A program made the position numbers and the translations under genes. The notes below the pieces were generated by a model that worked only from the letters and a program-made list of their open reading frames with translations, did not search any database and had not been told where the DNA came from. Of a stretch of 64,000 nt of DNA, positions 23,766 to 32,128 are shown piece after piece (positions within the stretch are counted from its first letter, which is position 1; every line of letters begins with the position of its first letter). This stretch comes from Nocardioides sp. zg-DK7169 (lineage in GTDB: Bacteria; Actinomycetota; Actinomycetes; Propionibacteriales; Nocardioidaceae), in contig NZ_JABJRA010000001.1 of the NCBI RefSeq assembly GCF_013155365.1, forward strand, positions 310,001 through 374,000, read 5' to 3'.

Positions 23766-25640
23766 ATGAGCAGTGCCGGCATCGCAGTTCGCAACAGGGT
23801 TCCAGGGTCGGCATCGCCGGGTGGGTCGCAGGACGGGTCCCTGGACGGGTCCCTGGACGGGTCCCTGGACGGGTCGCCGAGCGGATCGCGGTGGGAGTCC
23901 CAGCGCTCCTTCGACGAGCTCGGCCGTCCGCTACGCGACATCACCTTCTGCGTCGTGGACCTCGAGACCACCGGCGGCTCGGCGGCCGCCGGGTCGATGA
24001 TCACCGAGATCGGCGCGGTCAAGGTCCGCGGCGGCGAGGTCCTCGGGGAGTTCCAGACCCTCGTCAACCCGCACACCGAGATCCCCGCCTTCATCGCGGT
24101 CCTGACCGGCATCAGCAACTCGATGGTCGCCGACGCACCCGGCATCGAGACCGCCCTGCCCGCGTTCCTGGAGTTCGCGGCCGGGACGGTCCTGGTCGCC
24201 CACAACGCCCCGTTCGACGTCGGCTTCCTCCAGCACTTCGCGGCGAGCCAGGAGCGGGCGTGGCCCGCGTTCGAGGTCGTCGACACCGTGCGCCTGGCCC
24301 GGCGGGTGATCACCCGCGACGACGCGCCCAACTGCAAGCTCTCCACCCTCGCCGCGCTCTTCGGCGCCGGCACCACCCCCAACCACCGGGCGCTGGCCGA
24401 CGCGCGCGCCACCGTCGACGTCCTGCACGGACTGATGGAGCGCCTGGGCGCGCTCGGCGTGCACACCCTGGAGGAGCTGCAGACCTTCTCCTCGCGGGTC
24501 AGCACCGCCCAGCGCCAGAAGCGCCACCTCGCCGAGGGTCTCCCCCGGTCCGCCGGGGTCTACCTCTTCCGCGACGCCGAGGAGCGGGTGCTCTACATCG
24601 GGACCTCGCGCGACCTGCGCACCCGGGTGCGCTCCTACTTCACCGCCTCCGAGACCCGGTCCCGGATGGGCGAGATGATCGGGCTGGCGCAGAGCGTGAC
24701 CGGGATCGAGTGCGCCACCCCGCTCGAGGCCGAGGTCCGCGAGCTGCGCCTGATCGCCGAGCACAAGCCGCGCTACAACCGACGCTCCCGCTTCCCCGAG
24801 AAGGTCCACTTCCTCAAGCTGACCCGCGAGCCGTGGCCGCGCCTGTCGCTGGTGCGCCGGGTCCTCGACGACGACGCCGACTACGTCGGCCCGTTCGGCT
24901 CGCGCAAGGTCGCCGAGAAGTGCCTCGCCGCCCTCCACGAGACCTTCCCGGTGCGCCAGTGCTCCGACCGGTTCGGCAAGGTCGCCTCCCGCGTGCCCTG
25001 CGTGCTGGCCGAGATGCAGCGGTGCCTGTCCCCGTGCGACGGCAGCGTCGACGAGGCCGCCTACGGGATCGTGGTCGGCCAGCTGCGCGACGCGCTCGTG
25101 CGCCGGCCCGACGAGGTCGTGGAGACGATCAACCGCAAGATGGCCGCGCTCGCCGCCGAGGAGCGCTTCGAGGAGGCCGGGGTGCACCGCGACCGGCTCG
25201 CGGCGTTCGTCCGCGCCGCCTCCCGCACCCAGCGGCTCTCGGCGCTCACCCGGTGCCCCGAGGTCGTCGCCGCCCGCCGCGACGACGACGGCCGGTGGAG
25301 CGTCCACGTGGTGCGCCACGGCCGACTCGCCGCGGCCGGGGTGATCCCGGCCGGCGCCGACGCCCACGCCTACGTCGAGCAGCTGCGCGCCAGCGCCGAG
25401 ACGGTCCGCACCGCGCCCGGGCCGGTGCCCGCCGCCACGGCCGAGGAGACCGAGAAGGTGCTGCGCTGGCTGGAGTCGCCGGGCGTGCGCCTCGTCGACG
25501 TCGAGGGCGAGTGGACCTGCCCGGTCGCCGGCGCCACCCGCCACCTCGCCCTCCACGACGCGGTCGCCGAGTCGCGGCGCACCCTGGTCCCCTTCGGCGA
25601 GCGCACCGACGTGACACCGGTGCACCGCCCGGCGCGATAG
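23766..25640 (+). CDS. DEDD exonuclease fused to GIY-YIG UvrC-like nuclease
   Basis: A 624-residue two-nuclease fusion. The N-terminal DnaQ-like 3'-5' exonuclease domain has motif I DLETTGG (65-71), motif II HNAPFD (146-151) and motif III HRALADAR (207-214). The C-terminal half is UvrC-like: GIY-YIG motifs GVYLF (264-268) and LYIGTS (276-281), then a UVR-like helical motif. It lacks the UvrC C-terminal endonuclease and HhH parts, so it resembles Cho plus an exonuclease. Such fusions are typical of actinobacteria; the role is presumably DNA repair. TACGGT ends 7 nt before the ATG. The first 45 residues are low-complexity and include a tandem repeat. Confidence 0.88.
   Translation: MSSAGIAVRNRVPGSASPGGSQDGSLDGSLDGSLDGSPSGSRWESQRSFDELGRPLRDITFCVVDLETTGGSAAAGSMITEIGAVKVRGGEVLGEFQTLVNPHTEIPAFIAVLTGISNSMVADAPGIETALPAFLEFAAGTVLVAHNAPFDVGFLQHFAASQERAWPAFEVVDTVRLARRVITRDDAPNCKLSTLAALFGAGTTPNHRALADARATVDVLHGLMERLGALGVHTLEELQTFSSRVSTAQRQKRHLAEGLPRSAGVYLFRDAEERVLYIGTSRDLRTRVRSYFTASETRSRMGEMIGLAQSVTGIECATPLEAEVRELRLIAEHKPRYNRRSRFPEKVHFLKLTREPWPRLSLVRRVLDDDADYVGPFGSRKVAEKCLAALHETFPVRQCSDRFGKVASRVPCVLAEMQRCLSPCDGSVDEAAYGIVVGQLRDALVRRPDEVVETINRKMAALAAEERFEEAGVHRDRLAAFVRAASRTQRLSALTRCPEVVAARRDDDGRWSVHVVRHGRLAAAGVIPAGADAHAYVEQLRASAETVRTAPGPVPAATAEETEKVLRWLESPGVRLVDVEGEWTCPVAGATRHLALHDAVAESRRTLVPFGERTDVTPVHRPAR
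23831..23878 (+). repeat. In-frame 12-bp tandem repeat (four copies)
   Basis: Four consecutive copies of GGACGGGTCCCT (the last one diverged) lie near the start of the exonuclease-UvrC fusion and encode a Gly-Ser-Leu-Asp repeat. Copy-number change would stay in frame, so this is likely a variable, disordered tail. Confidence 0.9.
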
Positions 25641-25649
25641 CGTCTGGCC

Positions 25650-25928
25650 ATGATCACCGCCATCGTCTTCGTCAAGGCCGACGTCGCCCGGATCCCCGAG
25701 GTCGCCGAGGCGATCGCCGCCCTCGACGGCATCAGCGAGGTCTACTCCGTCACCGGCCAGATCGACCTGGTCGCGCTGGTGCGGGTGCGCAACCACGAGG
25801 ACGTCGCGAACGTCGTCGCGGACCGCGTCAACAAGGTCCCCGGCATCATCTCCACCGAGACCCACATCGCGTTCCGCACCTACTCGCGCCACGACCTCGA
25901 GGCCGCGTTCTCCCTCGGCCTGGACTGA
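25650..25928 (+). CDS. Stand-alone RAM (Lrp/AsnC ligand-binding) domain protein
   Basis: A 92-residue protein that is only the RAM/ACT-like effector domain of Lrp/AsnC regulators (ITAIVFVKADVARIPEVAEAI through GIISTETHIAFRTYS). It has no helix-turn-helix, so it would bind a small amino-acid-like ligand and oligomerise rather than bind DNA. Such single-domain proteins are conserved near this respiratory locus in actinobacteria, but their function is unknown. TAGCGT (25638-25643), which starts in the stop codon of the upstream gene, ends 6 nt before the ATG, so it is probably leaderless. Confidence 0.85.
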   Translation: MITAIVFVKADVARIPEVAEAIAALDGISEVYSVTGQIDLVALVRVRNHEDVANVVADRVNKVPGIISTETHIAFRTYSRHDLEAAFSLGLD

Positions 25929-25944
25929 GCCCGGCGGGCCTCAG
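25925..25944. terminator. Imperfect inverted repeat between RAM protein and trpD
   Basis: CTGAG-CCC-GGCG-GGG-CTCAG-like pairing with one C-C mismatch spans the 12-bp gap, each arm holding one convergent stop codon. It may end both transcripts; stability is modest. Confidence 0.4.
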
Positions 25945-26966
25945 GACGACGAGGCGGCGACCCAGCGCTCCAGCACGTCGCGCGCCGCACCCGAGTCGAG
26001 CGCCGCGCGGGCCTTCTCGATGCCGGCGGCCAGCGCCTCGGGCACGTCGGCCTCGGGGGCGTCGTGGACCGCGAGCGCCGCACCGGCGTTGAGCAGGACG
26101 GCGTCCCGCACCGCTCCCTGCTCGCCGGCCACCAGCCGGCGCACCACGTCGGCGTTGTACGCCGCGTCGCCGCCACGCAGGCTCTCGATCGGGGAGAGGG
26201 TGATCCCGTGCTCGCGGGGGTCGACGCTGTGCGTGCTGACCTCGCCGTCGCGCACCCGCCACAGCGAGGAGGTCGTGGTGATGGTGAGCTCGTCGAGCCC
26301 GTCGTCGCCGCGCATCACCCAGGCGTCCACGCCACGGCGTGCGAACACCCCCGCCATCACCGGCGCCGTCGCGGCGTCGGCGCAGCCGATCGCCTGGGCG
26401 CCGGGGCGCGCCGGGTTGGTGAGCGGGCCGAGGATGTTGAAGGTCGTGCCGATGCCCAGCTCGCGCCGCGGGGCGGCAGCGTGCCGCATCGCGGGGTGGA
26501 AGGCGGCGGCGAAGCAGAAGGTGATGCCGGCGCGGTCCAGGACCTCCGGCACCCGCTCGGTCGGCAGGTCCAGGCGGATCCCCAGCTCCTCGAGCACGTC
26601 GGCTGATCCGGACTTCGAGGACGCCGAGCGGGACCCGTGCTTCACCACGCGCGCGCCCGCGCCCGCGGCGACGATCGCCGACATCGTGGAGATGTTGACC
26701 GACATCGAGCGGTCGCCCCCGGTGCCGACGATGTCGAGGCTCCGTCCCGGGACGGAGAGCGGGGTCGCGGCGGCGTACATCGCGTCGACGAGGCCGGAGA
26801 CCTCCTCGATCGTCTCGCCCTTGGCCCGCAGCGCCACGGCGAACCCGGCGACCTGGGCGTGCGTGGCAGCGCCGTTGAGGATCTCCCCCATGGCCCAGGC
26901 GGTCTGGTCCGTGCTCAGGTCGGTGCCCGCGACGAGCGCGGAGAGCACCTCGGCCCAGCTGGTCAC
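25941..26966 (-). CDS. trpD: Anthranilate phosphoribosyltransferase
   Basis: A 341-residue enzyme joining anthranilate and phosphoribosyl pyrophosphate in tryptophan synthesis. The PRPP-binding GTGGD (81-85), [12 protein letters not shown] (109-120) and [10 protein letters not shown] motifs are intact. The GTG at 26966 begins 1 bp after the stop of the upstream receiver-like gene, so the two are co-transcribed. Upstream in-frame codons overlap that gene and are rejected. No other trp genes are in the window, which is common for this second trpD locus in actinobacteria. Confidence 0.93.
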   Translation of the reverse strand: MTSWAEVLSALVAGTDLSTDQTAWAMGEILNGAATHAQVAGFAVALRAKGETIEEVSGLVDAMYAAATPLSVPGRSLDIVGTGGDRSMSVNISTMSAIVAAGAGARVVKHGSRSASSKSGSADVLEELGIRLDLPTERVPEVLDRAGITFCFAAAFHPAMRHAAAPRRELGIGTTFNILGPLTNPARPGAQAIGCADAATAPVMAGVFARRGVDAWVMRGDDGLDELTITTTSSLWRVRDGEVSTHSVDPREHGITLSPIESLRGGDAAYNADVVRRLVAGEQGAVRDAVLLNAGAALAVHDAPEADVPEALAAGIEKARAALDSGAARDVLERWVAASSS

Positions 26967-26967
26967 C

Positions 26968-27378
26968 TCAGGCGACGACGCGCGAGCCGAGCAGCCCGAC
27001 GACGGTCTCGGCGAGCTGGATCGGGTCGATCGGGTGCGGCACCGCGGCCTCGGCACGCGACCAGGTGGCCAGCCACGCGTCCTGGGGGCGACCGGTCAGC
27101 ACCACCACCGGCGGGCAGTGCGCGATCTCGTCCTTGAGCTGCTTGGCGATGCCCATGCCACCGGCGGGCACGGCCTCGCCGTCCAGGATCACCAGGTCGA
27201 TGCCACCGGCGTCGAGGTTGGCGATCACGACCGGCTCCGTGGCCACCTCGACGTACTCCACCTCCGGCAGGTCCGGGTGGGGACGCCGGCCCAGGGCCAG
27301 GATCACCTGCTGACGCGTGTTCACGTCATCGCTGTAGACGAGCACCTTCAACGGGGCGGTTGTCCTCGAGTCGCTCAC
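26968..27378 (-). CDS. Receiver-like protein lacking the conserved lysine
   Basis: A 136-residue single receiver domain without an output domain. It keeps the acidic pair Asp17/Asp18, a phospho-acceptor-like Asp66 in VILDGEAV and Thr95 in VVLTGRP. The usual Lys-Pro of the switch region is replaced by Pro-His-Pro around residue 115, so canonical phosphorylation signalling is doubtful. It sits directly upstream of trpD and near the cytochrome locus, an arrangement seen in other actinobacteria. TACGAT ends 7 nt before the GTG (leaderless). It may act as a phosphorylation-independent adaptor. Confidence 0.75.
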   Translation of the reverse strand: MSDSRTTAPLKVLVYSDDVNTRQQVILALGRRPHPDLPEVEYVEVATEPVVIANLDAGGIDLVILDGEAVPAGGMGIAKQLKDEIAHCPPVVVLTGRPQDAWLATWSRAEAAVPHPIDPIQLAETVVGLLGSRVVA

Positions 27379-27656
27379 GCCGGCGATCGTACGACGCCGG
27401 GCGCGTCCCCGCCCGCAGGCTCGGCGGGCCCGGGCAGGACCGCCCCCTTGTCCGCGGGTGGATCATGGGAGCGGAGCCGTGGGTTCCACCGGCTCGCACA
27501 AGTCCATCGACGAGCTCATCCAGCCGTCCATGCGGCCTTCCTGAGGCGCTCCTGAGCCCCTCCTGAAGCGCTCCTGAGACCGGCTGGGCTGGCTTGGTGC
27601 ATCCCGATGCAGGGGGTCGTGGTCCCCCGTGAAACCTTCCGGGACATAATGGCCGG
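27379..27656 (+). promoter_or_regulatory. Control region upstream of ctaE-qcrCAB
   Basis: A 278-bp gap holds three 11-bp imperfect repeats of the GAGGCGCTCCT type (27543-27575), a perfect inverted repeat TGCATC-CC-GATGCA (27598-27611), an interrupted GGGGG-CCCCC pairing (27612-27628) and CATAAT (27645-27650). The GTG at 27657 is 6 nt after CATAAT, which suggests a leaderless promoter with an operator near -50. Confidence 0.5.
27543..27575. repeat. Three 11-bp imperfect direct repeats
   Basis: GAGGCGCTCCT, GAGCCCCTCCT and GAAGCGCTCCT follow one another exactly, a spacing close to one helical turn. They lie about 80-110 bp before the ctaE start and could form a cooperative binding site. Confidence 0.6.
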
Positions 27657-28298
27657 GTGGCGACAGCAGCAGCTTCCATTCCGGCATCCCGGCTTCACGG
27701 GCATCACGACCGCCCGAGCATGGTCAGCGTCGGGACCATCATCTGGCTCTCGAGCGAGTTGATGTTCTTCGCGGCCCTGTTCGCGGCGTACTTCACGATC
27801 CGTTCGGTATCCCCGGACCTGTGGTCGCAGAACACCGAGCTGCTGAACGTTCCGTTCGCCTCGGTGAACACGACGATCCTCGTGTTGTCGTCCCTGACCT
27901 GCCAGCTCGGCGTCTTCGCCGCCGAGCGCGGCCAGGTGGGACGGACCGGATCGCTCCTCAACGTCAAGGGCTGGGGACTGCGCGAGTGGTTCATCCTGAC
28001 CTACCTGATGGGCGCCGTCTTCGTCGCCGGTCAGGCCGTCGAGTACGCGATCCTCGTGCAGGAGGACGTCACCATCCAGTCCTCCGCCTACGGCTCGGTC
28101 TTCTACCTGACCACCGGCTTCCACGGCATCCACGTGGTGGGCGGTCTCCTCGCCTTCCTCTTCGTCCTCGGACGCACCTACATGGCGCGGCGCTTCACCC
28201 ACGAACAAGCGGTGAGCGCGATCGTCGTGTCCTACTACTGGCACTTTGTCGACGTGGTGTGGATCGCTCTCTTCGCCACCATCTACCTCGTCCAGTAA
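27657..28298 (+). CDS. ctaE: Cytochrome c oxidase subunit III
   Basis: A 213-residue five-helix membrane protein of the aa3 oxidase. The conserved [25 protein letters not shown] helix and the C-terminal [11 protein letters not shown] motif are standard for actinobacterial subunit III. It heads the ctaE-qcrC-qcrA-qcrB gene order typical of the bcc-aa3 supercomplex and is probably leaderless from GTG 27657. The gap to qcrC is 39 bp. Confidence 0.95.
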   Translation: MATAAASIPASRLHGHHDRPSMVSVGTIIWLSSELMFFAALFAAYFTIRSVSPDLWSQNTELLNVPFASVNTTILVLSSLTCQLGVFAAERGQVGRTGSLLNVKGWGLREWFILTYLMGAVFVAGQAVEYAILVQEDVTIQSSAYGSVFYLTTGFHGIHVVGGLLAFLFVLGRTYMARRFTHEQAVSAIVVSYYWHFVDVVWIALFATIYLVQ

Positions 28299-28337
28299 CC
28301 CGCCCCGTCCCTGCAGCCATCGAACAGGACTGAATCC

Positions 28338-29207
28338 GTGCGTCTTCTGAACCGCTCCGCCGGACGCCTCTCCCGCCATCGCCGCGGGAAGGTCGCCGGG
28401 CTGGTGCTGCTGCTCCTCGGCCTTGTGCTGTCCGGGAGCCTGTACGCCGCACTCTCGCCGGCCACCGCGGAGAACACCGACACCACCGCGGCCGAGGTCG
28501 AGAAGGGCCGCGAGCTGTTCCTCGTCGGCTGTGCCTTCTGCCACGGCGAGAACGGCGAGGGTGTCAGCACCCTGAACGGCAACCAGATCGGCCCCTCCCT
28601 CGTGGGCGTGGGCGCCGCCGCCGTCGACTTCCAGGTCGGCACCGGCCGGATGCCGATGTCTCAGCCCGGTGCCCAGGCACCGCGCAAGGACGTCGTCTAC
28701 AACCAGGAGGAGATCGACCAGCTCGCTGCGTTCGTCGCCTCCCTGGGCCCCGGCCCGGCGATCCCCACCGAGGCGGACTACAGCACCGCTGACCTCACCG
28801 AGGAGGAGCGCGAGGCCGCGATCGTCCGCGGTGGCCAGATCTTCCTCACCAACTGCACCGCGTGCCACAACTTCGACGGCTCCGGTGGCGCCATGCCCCG
28901 CGGCGGCTACGCACCGACCATCCGCGGCGTCGACGCCAAGCACATCTACGAGGCCATGCTGACCGGCCCGCAGCAGATGCCGAACTTCGCCAACGGCAAC
29001 ATCACGCCCGAGATGAAGCGCGACGTCATCGCCTACCTCGAGGCGACCGAGGAGCAGCCCAGCTACGGCGGCTTCGGCCTCGGCGCCCTCGGCCCGGTGA
29101 GCGAGGGCATGTTCGCCTGGCTGCTCGGCATCGGCAGCCTCGTGGGCTTCGCGATCTGGATCGCGGCCCACACCACGCGCTCGAAGAAGGAGAAGGTGGA
29201 AGCGTGA
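28338..29207 (+). CDS. qcrC: bc1 complex diheme cytochrome c subunit QcrC
   Basis: A 289-residue membrane cytochrome. An N-terminal TM helix (LVLLLLGLVLSGSL) anchors two cytochrome c domains, each with a CxxCH haem site: CAFCH in VGCAFCHGENG and CTACH in NCTACHNFDG. A C-terminal helix (LLGIGSLVGFAIWIA) is the second anchor. In actinobacteria this subunit replaces soluble cytochrome c by passing electrons from the bc complex straight to oxidase within the supercomplex. Its stop overlaps qcrA's GTG by 3 bp. Confidence 0.96.
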   Translation: MRLLNRSAGRLSRHRRGKVAGLVLLLLGLVLSGSLYAALSPATAENTDTTAAEVEKGRELFLVGCAFCHGENGEGVSTLNGNQIGPSLVGVGAAAVDFQVGTGRMPMSQPGAQAPRKDVVYNQEEIDQLAAFVASLGPGPAIPTEADYSTADLTEEEREAAIVRGGQIFLTNCTACHNFDGSGGAMPRGGYAPTIRGVDAKHIYEAMLTGPQQMPNFANGNITPEMKRDVIAYLEATEEQPSYGGFGLGALGPVSEGMFAWLLGIGSLVGFAIWIAAHTTRSKKEKVEA

Positions 29208-30253
29208 GCGCCCACGACCCCAACCTGCCCGCCCAGGCGGAGCAGGAACCGATCGCTGACCCGGGCCTCGAGCCCCACCAGTGGCGACCGACCGATGTGG
29301 ACCCGAAGGCGGAGAAGCGCGCCGAGCGTCAGGTGGCGGCCCTCTTCGGCCTCTCCGCGCTGAGCGCCATCGGCTTCGTCGTGGCCTACTTCGCCATCGA
29401 CGGCGGCACCGAGAACCCCACCCGGTTCGGCTACCTGGGCGCGCAGAACATCGCCCTGGGCGTCCTGCTCGGTCTCGCGCTGCTCCTGATCGGCATCGGC
29501 ATCATCCAGTGGGCCCGCAAGCTCATGGGTGACCAGGAGATCGTCGAGATGCGCCACCCGGCCGCGTCCTCGGAGGAGGACCGCGAGGCGACCCTCGCGG
29601 CGCTCGCCCAGGGCCTGGAGGAGTCCGGCATCGGACGCCGCCCGCTGGTGCGCAACTCGCTGCTCGGCGCCGTCGGCATGCTCGCCCTGCCCAGCGTCGT
29701 GCTGCTGCGCGACCTCGGCAAGATCGACATCCCCGCCCTGGCCCGCACCATCTGGGCCCCGGGCATGCGCCTGGTCCGCGACGTCGTCGGCACCCCGATC
29801 AAGGCCTCCGACCTCGAGGTCGGCGACCTGGTCAACGGTCTCCCCGAGGCGCTGTTCCCCACGCCGGAGAACGGCTACCCGGCCGAGGAGGCGCACGGCT
29901 CCAAGCTGCAGGTCAACAAGTCGAAGACGGCGATCGTCATCGTCCGCATGGAGCCCGACGAGATCATCCCCGGCCCCGGCCGCGAGGACTGGAGCGTCGA
30001 CGGCATCCTGTGCTACTCGAAGATCTGCACGCACGTGGGCTGCCCGATCTCGCTCTACGAGCGGACCACGCACCACCTGCTGTGCCCCTGCCACCAGTCG
30101 ACCTTCGACCTGGGCGACTCCGCCCGCGTCGTGTTCGGCCCCGCCGCCCGTCCCCTCCCCCAGCTCCCGCTGGACGTGGATGAGGAGGGCTACCTGATCG
30201 CGCGAAGCGACTTCACCGAGCCCGTCGGGCCGAGCTACTGGGAGCGTGGCTGA
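29204..30253 (+). CDS. qcrA: Rieske iron-sulfur subunit QcrA
   Basis: A 349-residue Rieske protein with three N-terminal TM helices, an actinobacterial trait. The 2Fe-2S ligands are Cys275 and His277 (CTHVGC) and Cys294 and His297 (CPCHQS), with Cys280/Cys296 positioned for the disulfide. The GTG at 29204 overlaps the qcrC stop, so a longer reading frame inside qcrC is rejected. It accepts electrons from menaquinol at the Qo site and passes them to QcrC. Confidence 0.96.
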   Translation: MSAHDPNLPAQAEQEPIADPGLEPHQWRPTDVDPKAEKRAERQVAALFGLSALSAIGFVVAYFAIDGGTENPTRFGYLGAQNIALGVLLGLALLLIGIGIIQWARKLMGDQEIVEMRHPAASSEEDREATLAALAQGLEESGIGRRPLVRNSLLGAVGMLALPSVVLLRDLGKIDIPALARTIWAPGMRLVRDVVGTPIKASDLEVGDLVNGLPEALFPTPENGYPAEEAHGSKLQVNKSKTAIVIVRMEPDEIIPGPGREDWSVDGILCYSKICTHVGCPISLYERTTHHLLCPCHQSTFDLGDSARVVFGPAARPLPQLPLDVDEEGYLIARSDFTEPVGPSYWERG

Positions 30254-31995
30254 TGAGCAGCGACACCAGCAAGGTGGCGTCGAGCAACGGCAAGACCGCT
30301 GCCACGCCCTCCAAGCCGAGCAAGGGCGGCATCGTCGCCAACTGGGCCGACGAGCGCCTGGGCCTCGCCGGCATGATGAAGAAGAACCTGCGCAAGGTCT
30401 TCCCGGACCACTGGTCCTTCATGCTGGGCGAGATCGCCCTGTGGAGCTTCGTCGTCCTGCTGATCAGCGGCGTGTTCCTGACGCTGTGGTTCAAGCCGAC
30501 CATGGCGGAGATCGTCTACAACGGCTCCTACGACCAGTTCCGTGGCATGTACGTCACGGAGGCGTTCGCCTCGAGCCTGGACATCTCCTTCGATATCCGT
30601 GGCGGTCTGCTCATGCGGCAGATGCACCACTGGGCGGCGATGCTCTTCATCGCCTCGATGATGATCCACCTGCTGCGCGTGTACTTCACGGGTGCGTTCC
30701 GCAAGCCGCGTGAGCTCAACTGGGTCATCGGCTGCCTGCTGCTGATCCTGGGCACGCTCGAGGGCTTCACCGGCTACTCCCTCCCCGACGACCTGCTCTC
30801 GGGCACCGGCGTCCGGGCCGCGGACGGCTTCATCAAGGCCATCCCGGTGGTCGGCTCCTACCTGTCGTTCCTCATCTTCGGCGGCGAGTTCCCCGGCGAC
30901 GACATCATCACCCGGTTCTACATCGCCCACGTGCTGCTGCTGCCGGGCCTGCTCCTGGCGCTCATCGCGGCGCACATGCTGCTGCTCGTGTACCACAAGC
31001 ACACCCAGTGGGCCGGCCCCGGTCGCACCGAGGGCAACGTCGTGGGCTTCCCGATGCTCCCCGTGTACGCCGCCAAGGCCGGTGGCTTCTTCTTCATCGT
31101 CTTCGGCGTCAGCGCCCTCATGGGTGGCCTGATGACGATCAACCCGGTGTGGAAGATGGGACCGTACGACCCGACGAAGGTGACGGCGGGTTCCCAGCCG
31201 GACTGGTACATGGGCTGGCCGGACGGCGCGCTGCGCATCATGCCGGGCTGGGAGTCGGAGTTCTGGGGACACACGATCCCTTGGAACGTGTTCCTCCCGA
31301 TCATCGTCCTGCCGGGCCTGATGTTCACGATCCTGCTCCTCCTGCCGTTCCTGGAGGCCTGGATCACCGGCGACAAGCGCGAGCACCACCTGCTCGACCG
31401 CCCGCGCAACGCTCCGACCCGCACCGCCCTGATGGTCTCGCTGATGACCTTCTACGGCCTGATGTGGGCGGCCGGCGGCAACGACATCATCGCGATCAAG
31501 CTGCACCTGAGCATCAACCAGATCACCTACGCCATGCGCGTCTTGGTGTTCGTGGGTCCGGCCATCGCGTTCTTCATCACCCGTCGTTGGTGCATCTCGC
31601 TGCAGCGTCACGACAACGACGTGCTGCTGCACGGCTACGAGACCGGCATCATCATGCGCTCCCCCGAGGGCGCCTACGCCGAGAAGCACCTGCCGATCGG
31701 CGAGGACGAGGCCTACGCCCTCACCGCTCGTGACCGCGAGCCGGACCTCGAGACCATCGAGACCGAGGGTGACCCGAGCGACGACGGCCGGGCCGCGAAG
31801 CTGCGGCGCAAGCTGCGGGCGCTCTGGTACGCCGACAACGTGCAGAAGCCGACCGTCACCGAGCTCGAGGCGTCGCACCACCACGACGAGGCCGAGCACG
31901 AGCTCGCCGGTGCGCTCGACGGTCACGCGGTGGACGGCCACCAGTTCGATGGGATGCACCCCGTCGACGACGAGCCGCTGCGCGACAAGCACTGA
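30253..31995 (+). CDS. qcrB: Cytochrome b subunit QcrB
   Basis: A 580-residue cytochrome b of the bcc complex, with the usual eight-plus TM helices and a hydrophilic C-terminal extension of about 90 residues. The Qo-site motif is PDWY (316-319) in place of the PEWY of mitochondrial proteins, as in other actinobacteria. Paired His residues in MHHWAAM and in the later helices ligate the two haems. The ATG overlaps the qcrA stop by one base. This subunit is the target of Q203-type inhibitors in mycobacteria. Confidence 0.96.
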   Translation: MSSDTSKVASSNGKTAATPSKPSKGGIVANWADERLGLAGMMKKNLRKVFPDHWSFMLGEIALWSFVVLLISGVFLTLWFKPTMAEIVYNGSYDQFRGMYVTEAFASSLDISFDIRGGLLMRQMHHWAAMLFIASMMIHLLRVYFTGAFRKPRELNWVIGCLLLILGTLEGFTGYSLPDDLLSGTGVRAADGFIKAIPVVGSYLSFLIFGGEFPGDDIITRFYIAHVLLLPGLLLALIAAHMLLLVYHKHTQWAGPGRTEGNVVGFPMLPVYAAKAGGFFFIVFGVSALMGGLMTINPVWKMGPYDPTKVTAGSQPDWYMGWPDGALRIMPGWESEFWGHTIPWNVFLPIIVLPGLMFTILLLLPFLEAWITGDKREHHLLDRPRNAPTRTALMVSLMTFYGLMWAAGGNDIIAIKLHLSINQITYAMRVLVFVGPAIAFFITRRWCISLQRHDNDVLLHGYETGIIMRSPEGAYAEKHLPIGEDEAYALTARDREPDLETIETEGDPSDDGRAAKLRRKLRALWYADNVQKPTVTELEASHHHDEAEHELAGALDGHAVDGHQFDGMHPVDDEPLRDKH

Positions 31996-32010
31996 TCCAC
32001 CCGCTCCACC

Positions 32011-32040
32011 CGAAGGCCCCGGACTCGTCCGGGGCCTTCG
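32011..32040. terminator. Strong terminator after qcrB
   Basis: A perfect 13-bp GC-rich stem, CGAAGGCCCCGGA (32011-32023) and TCCGGGGCCTTCG (32028-32040), with loop CTCG. No T-tract follows, which is normal in this background. Confidence 0.85.
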
Positions 32041-32128
32041 GCCATTTCCCAGCCCTGCGCCCGCCCCCTCCGGAATGAAATCACCCGCCCGGGTGGTTGA
32101 TCTGTCAATCACTCAGAAGGAGTACCCG

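Noticed and set aside
23831..23878. CRISPR-like repeat
   Set aside because: The 12-bp units have no spacers and are in frame within a gene; no cas genes are present.
32090..32112. MarR-type operator before the LLM oxidoreductase
   Set aside because: Only a 4-bp TTGA-N4-TCAA match; too short to support, and no regulator gene is adjacent.
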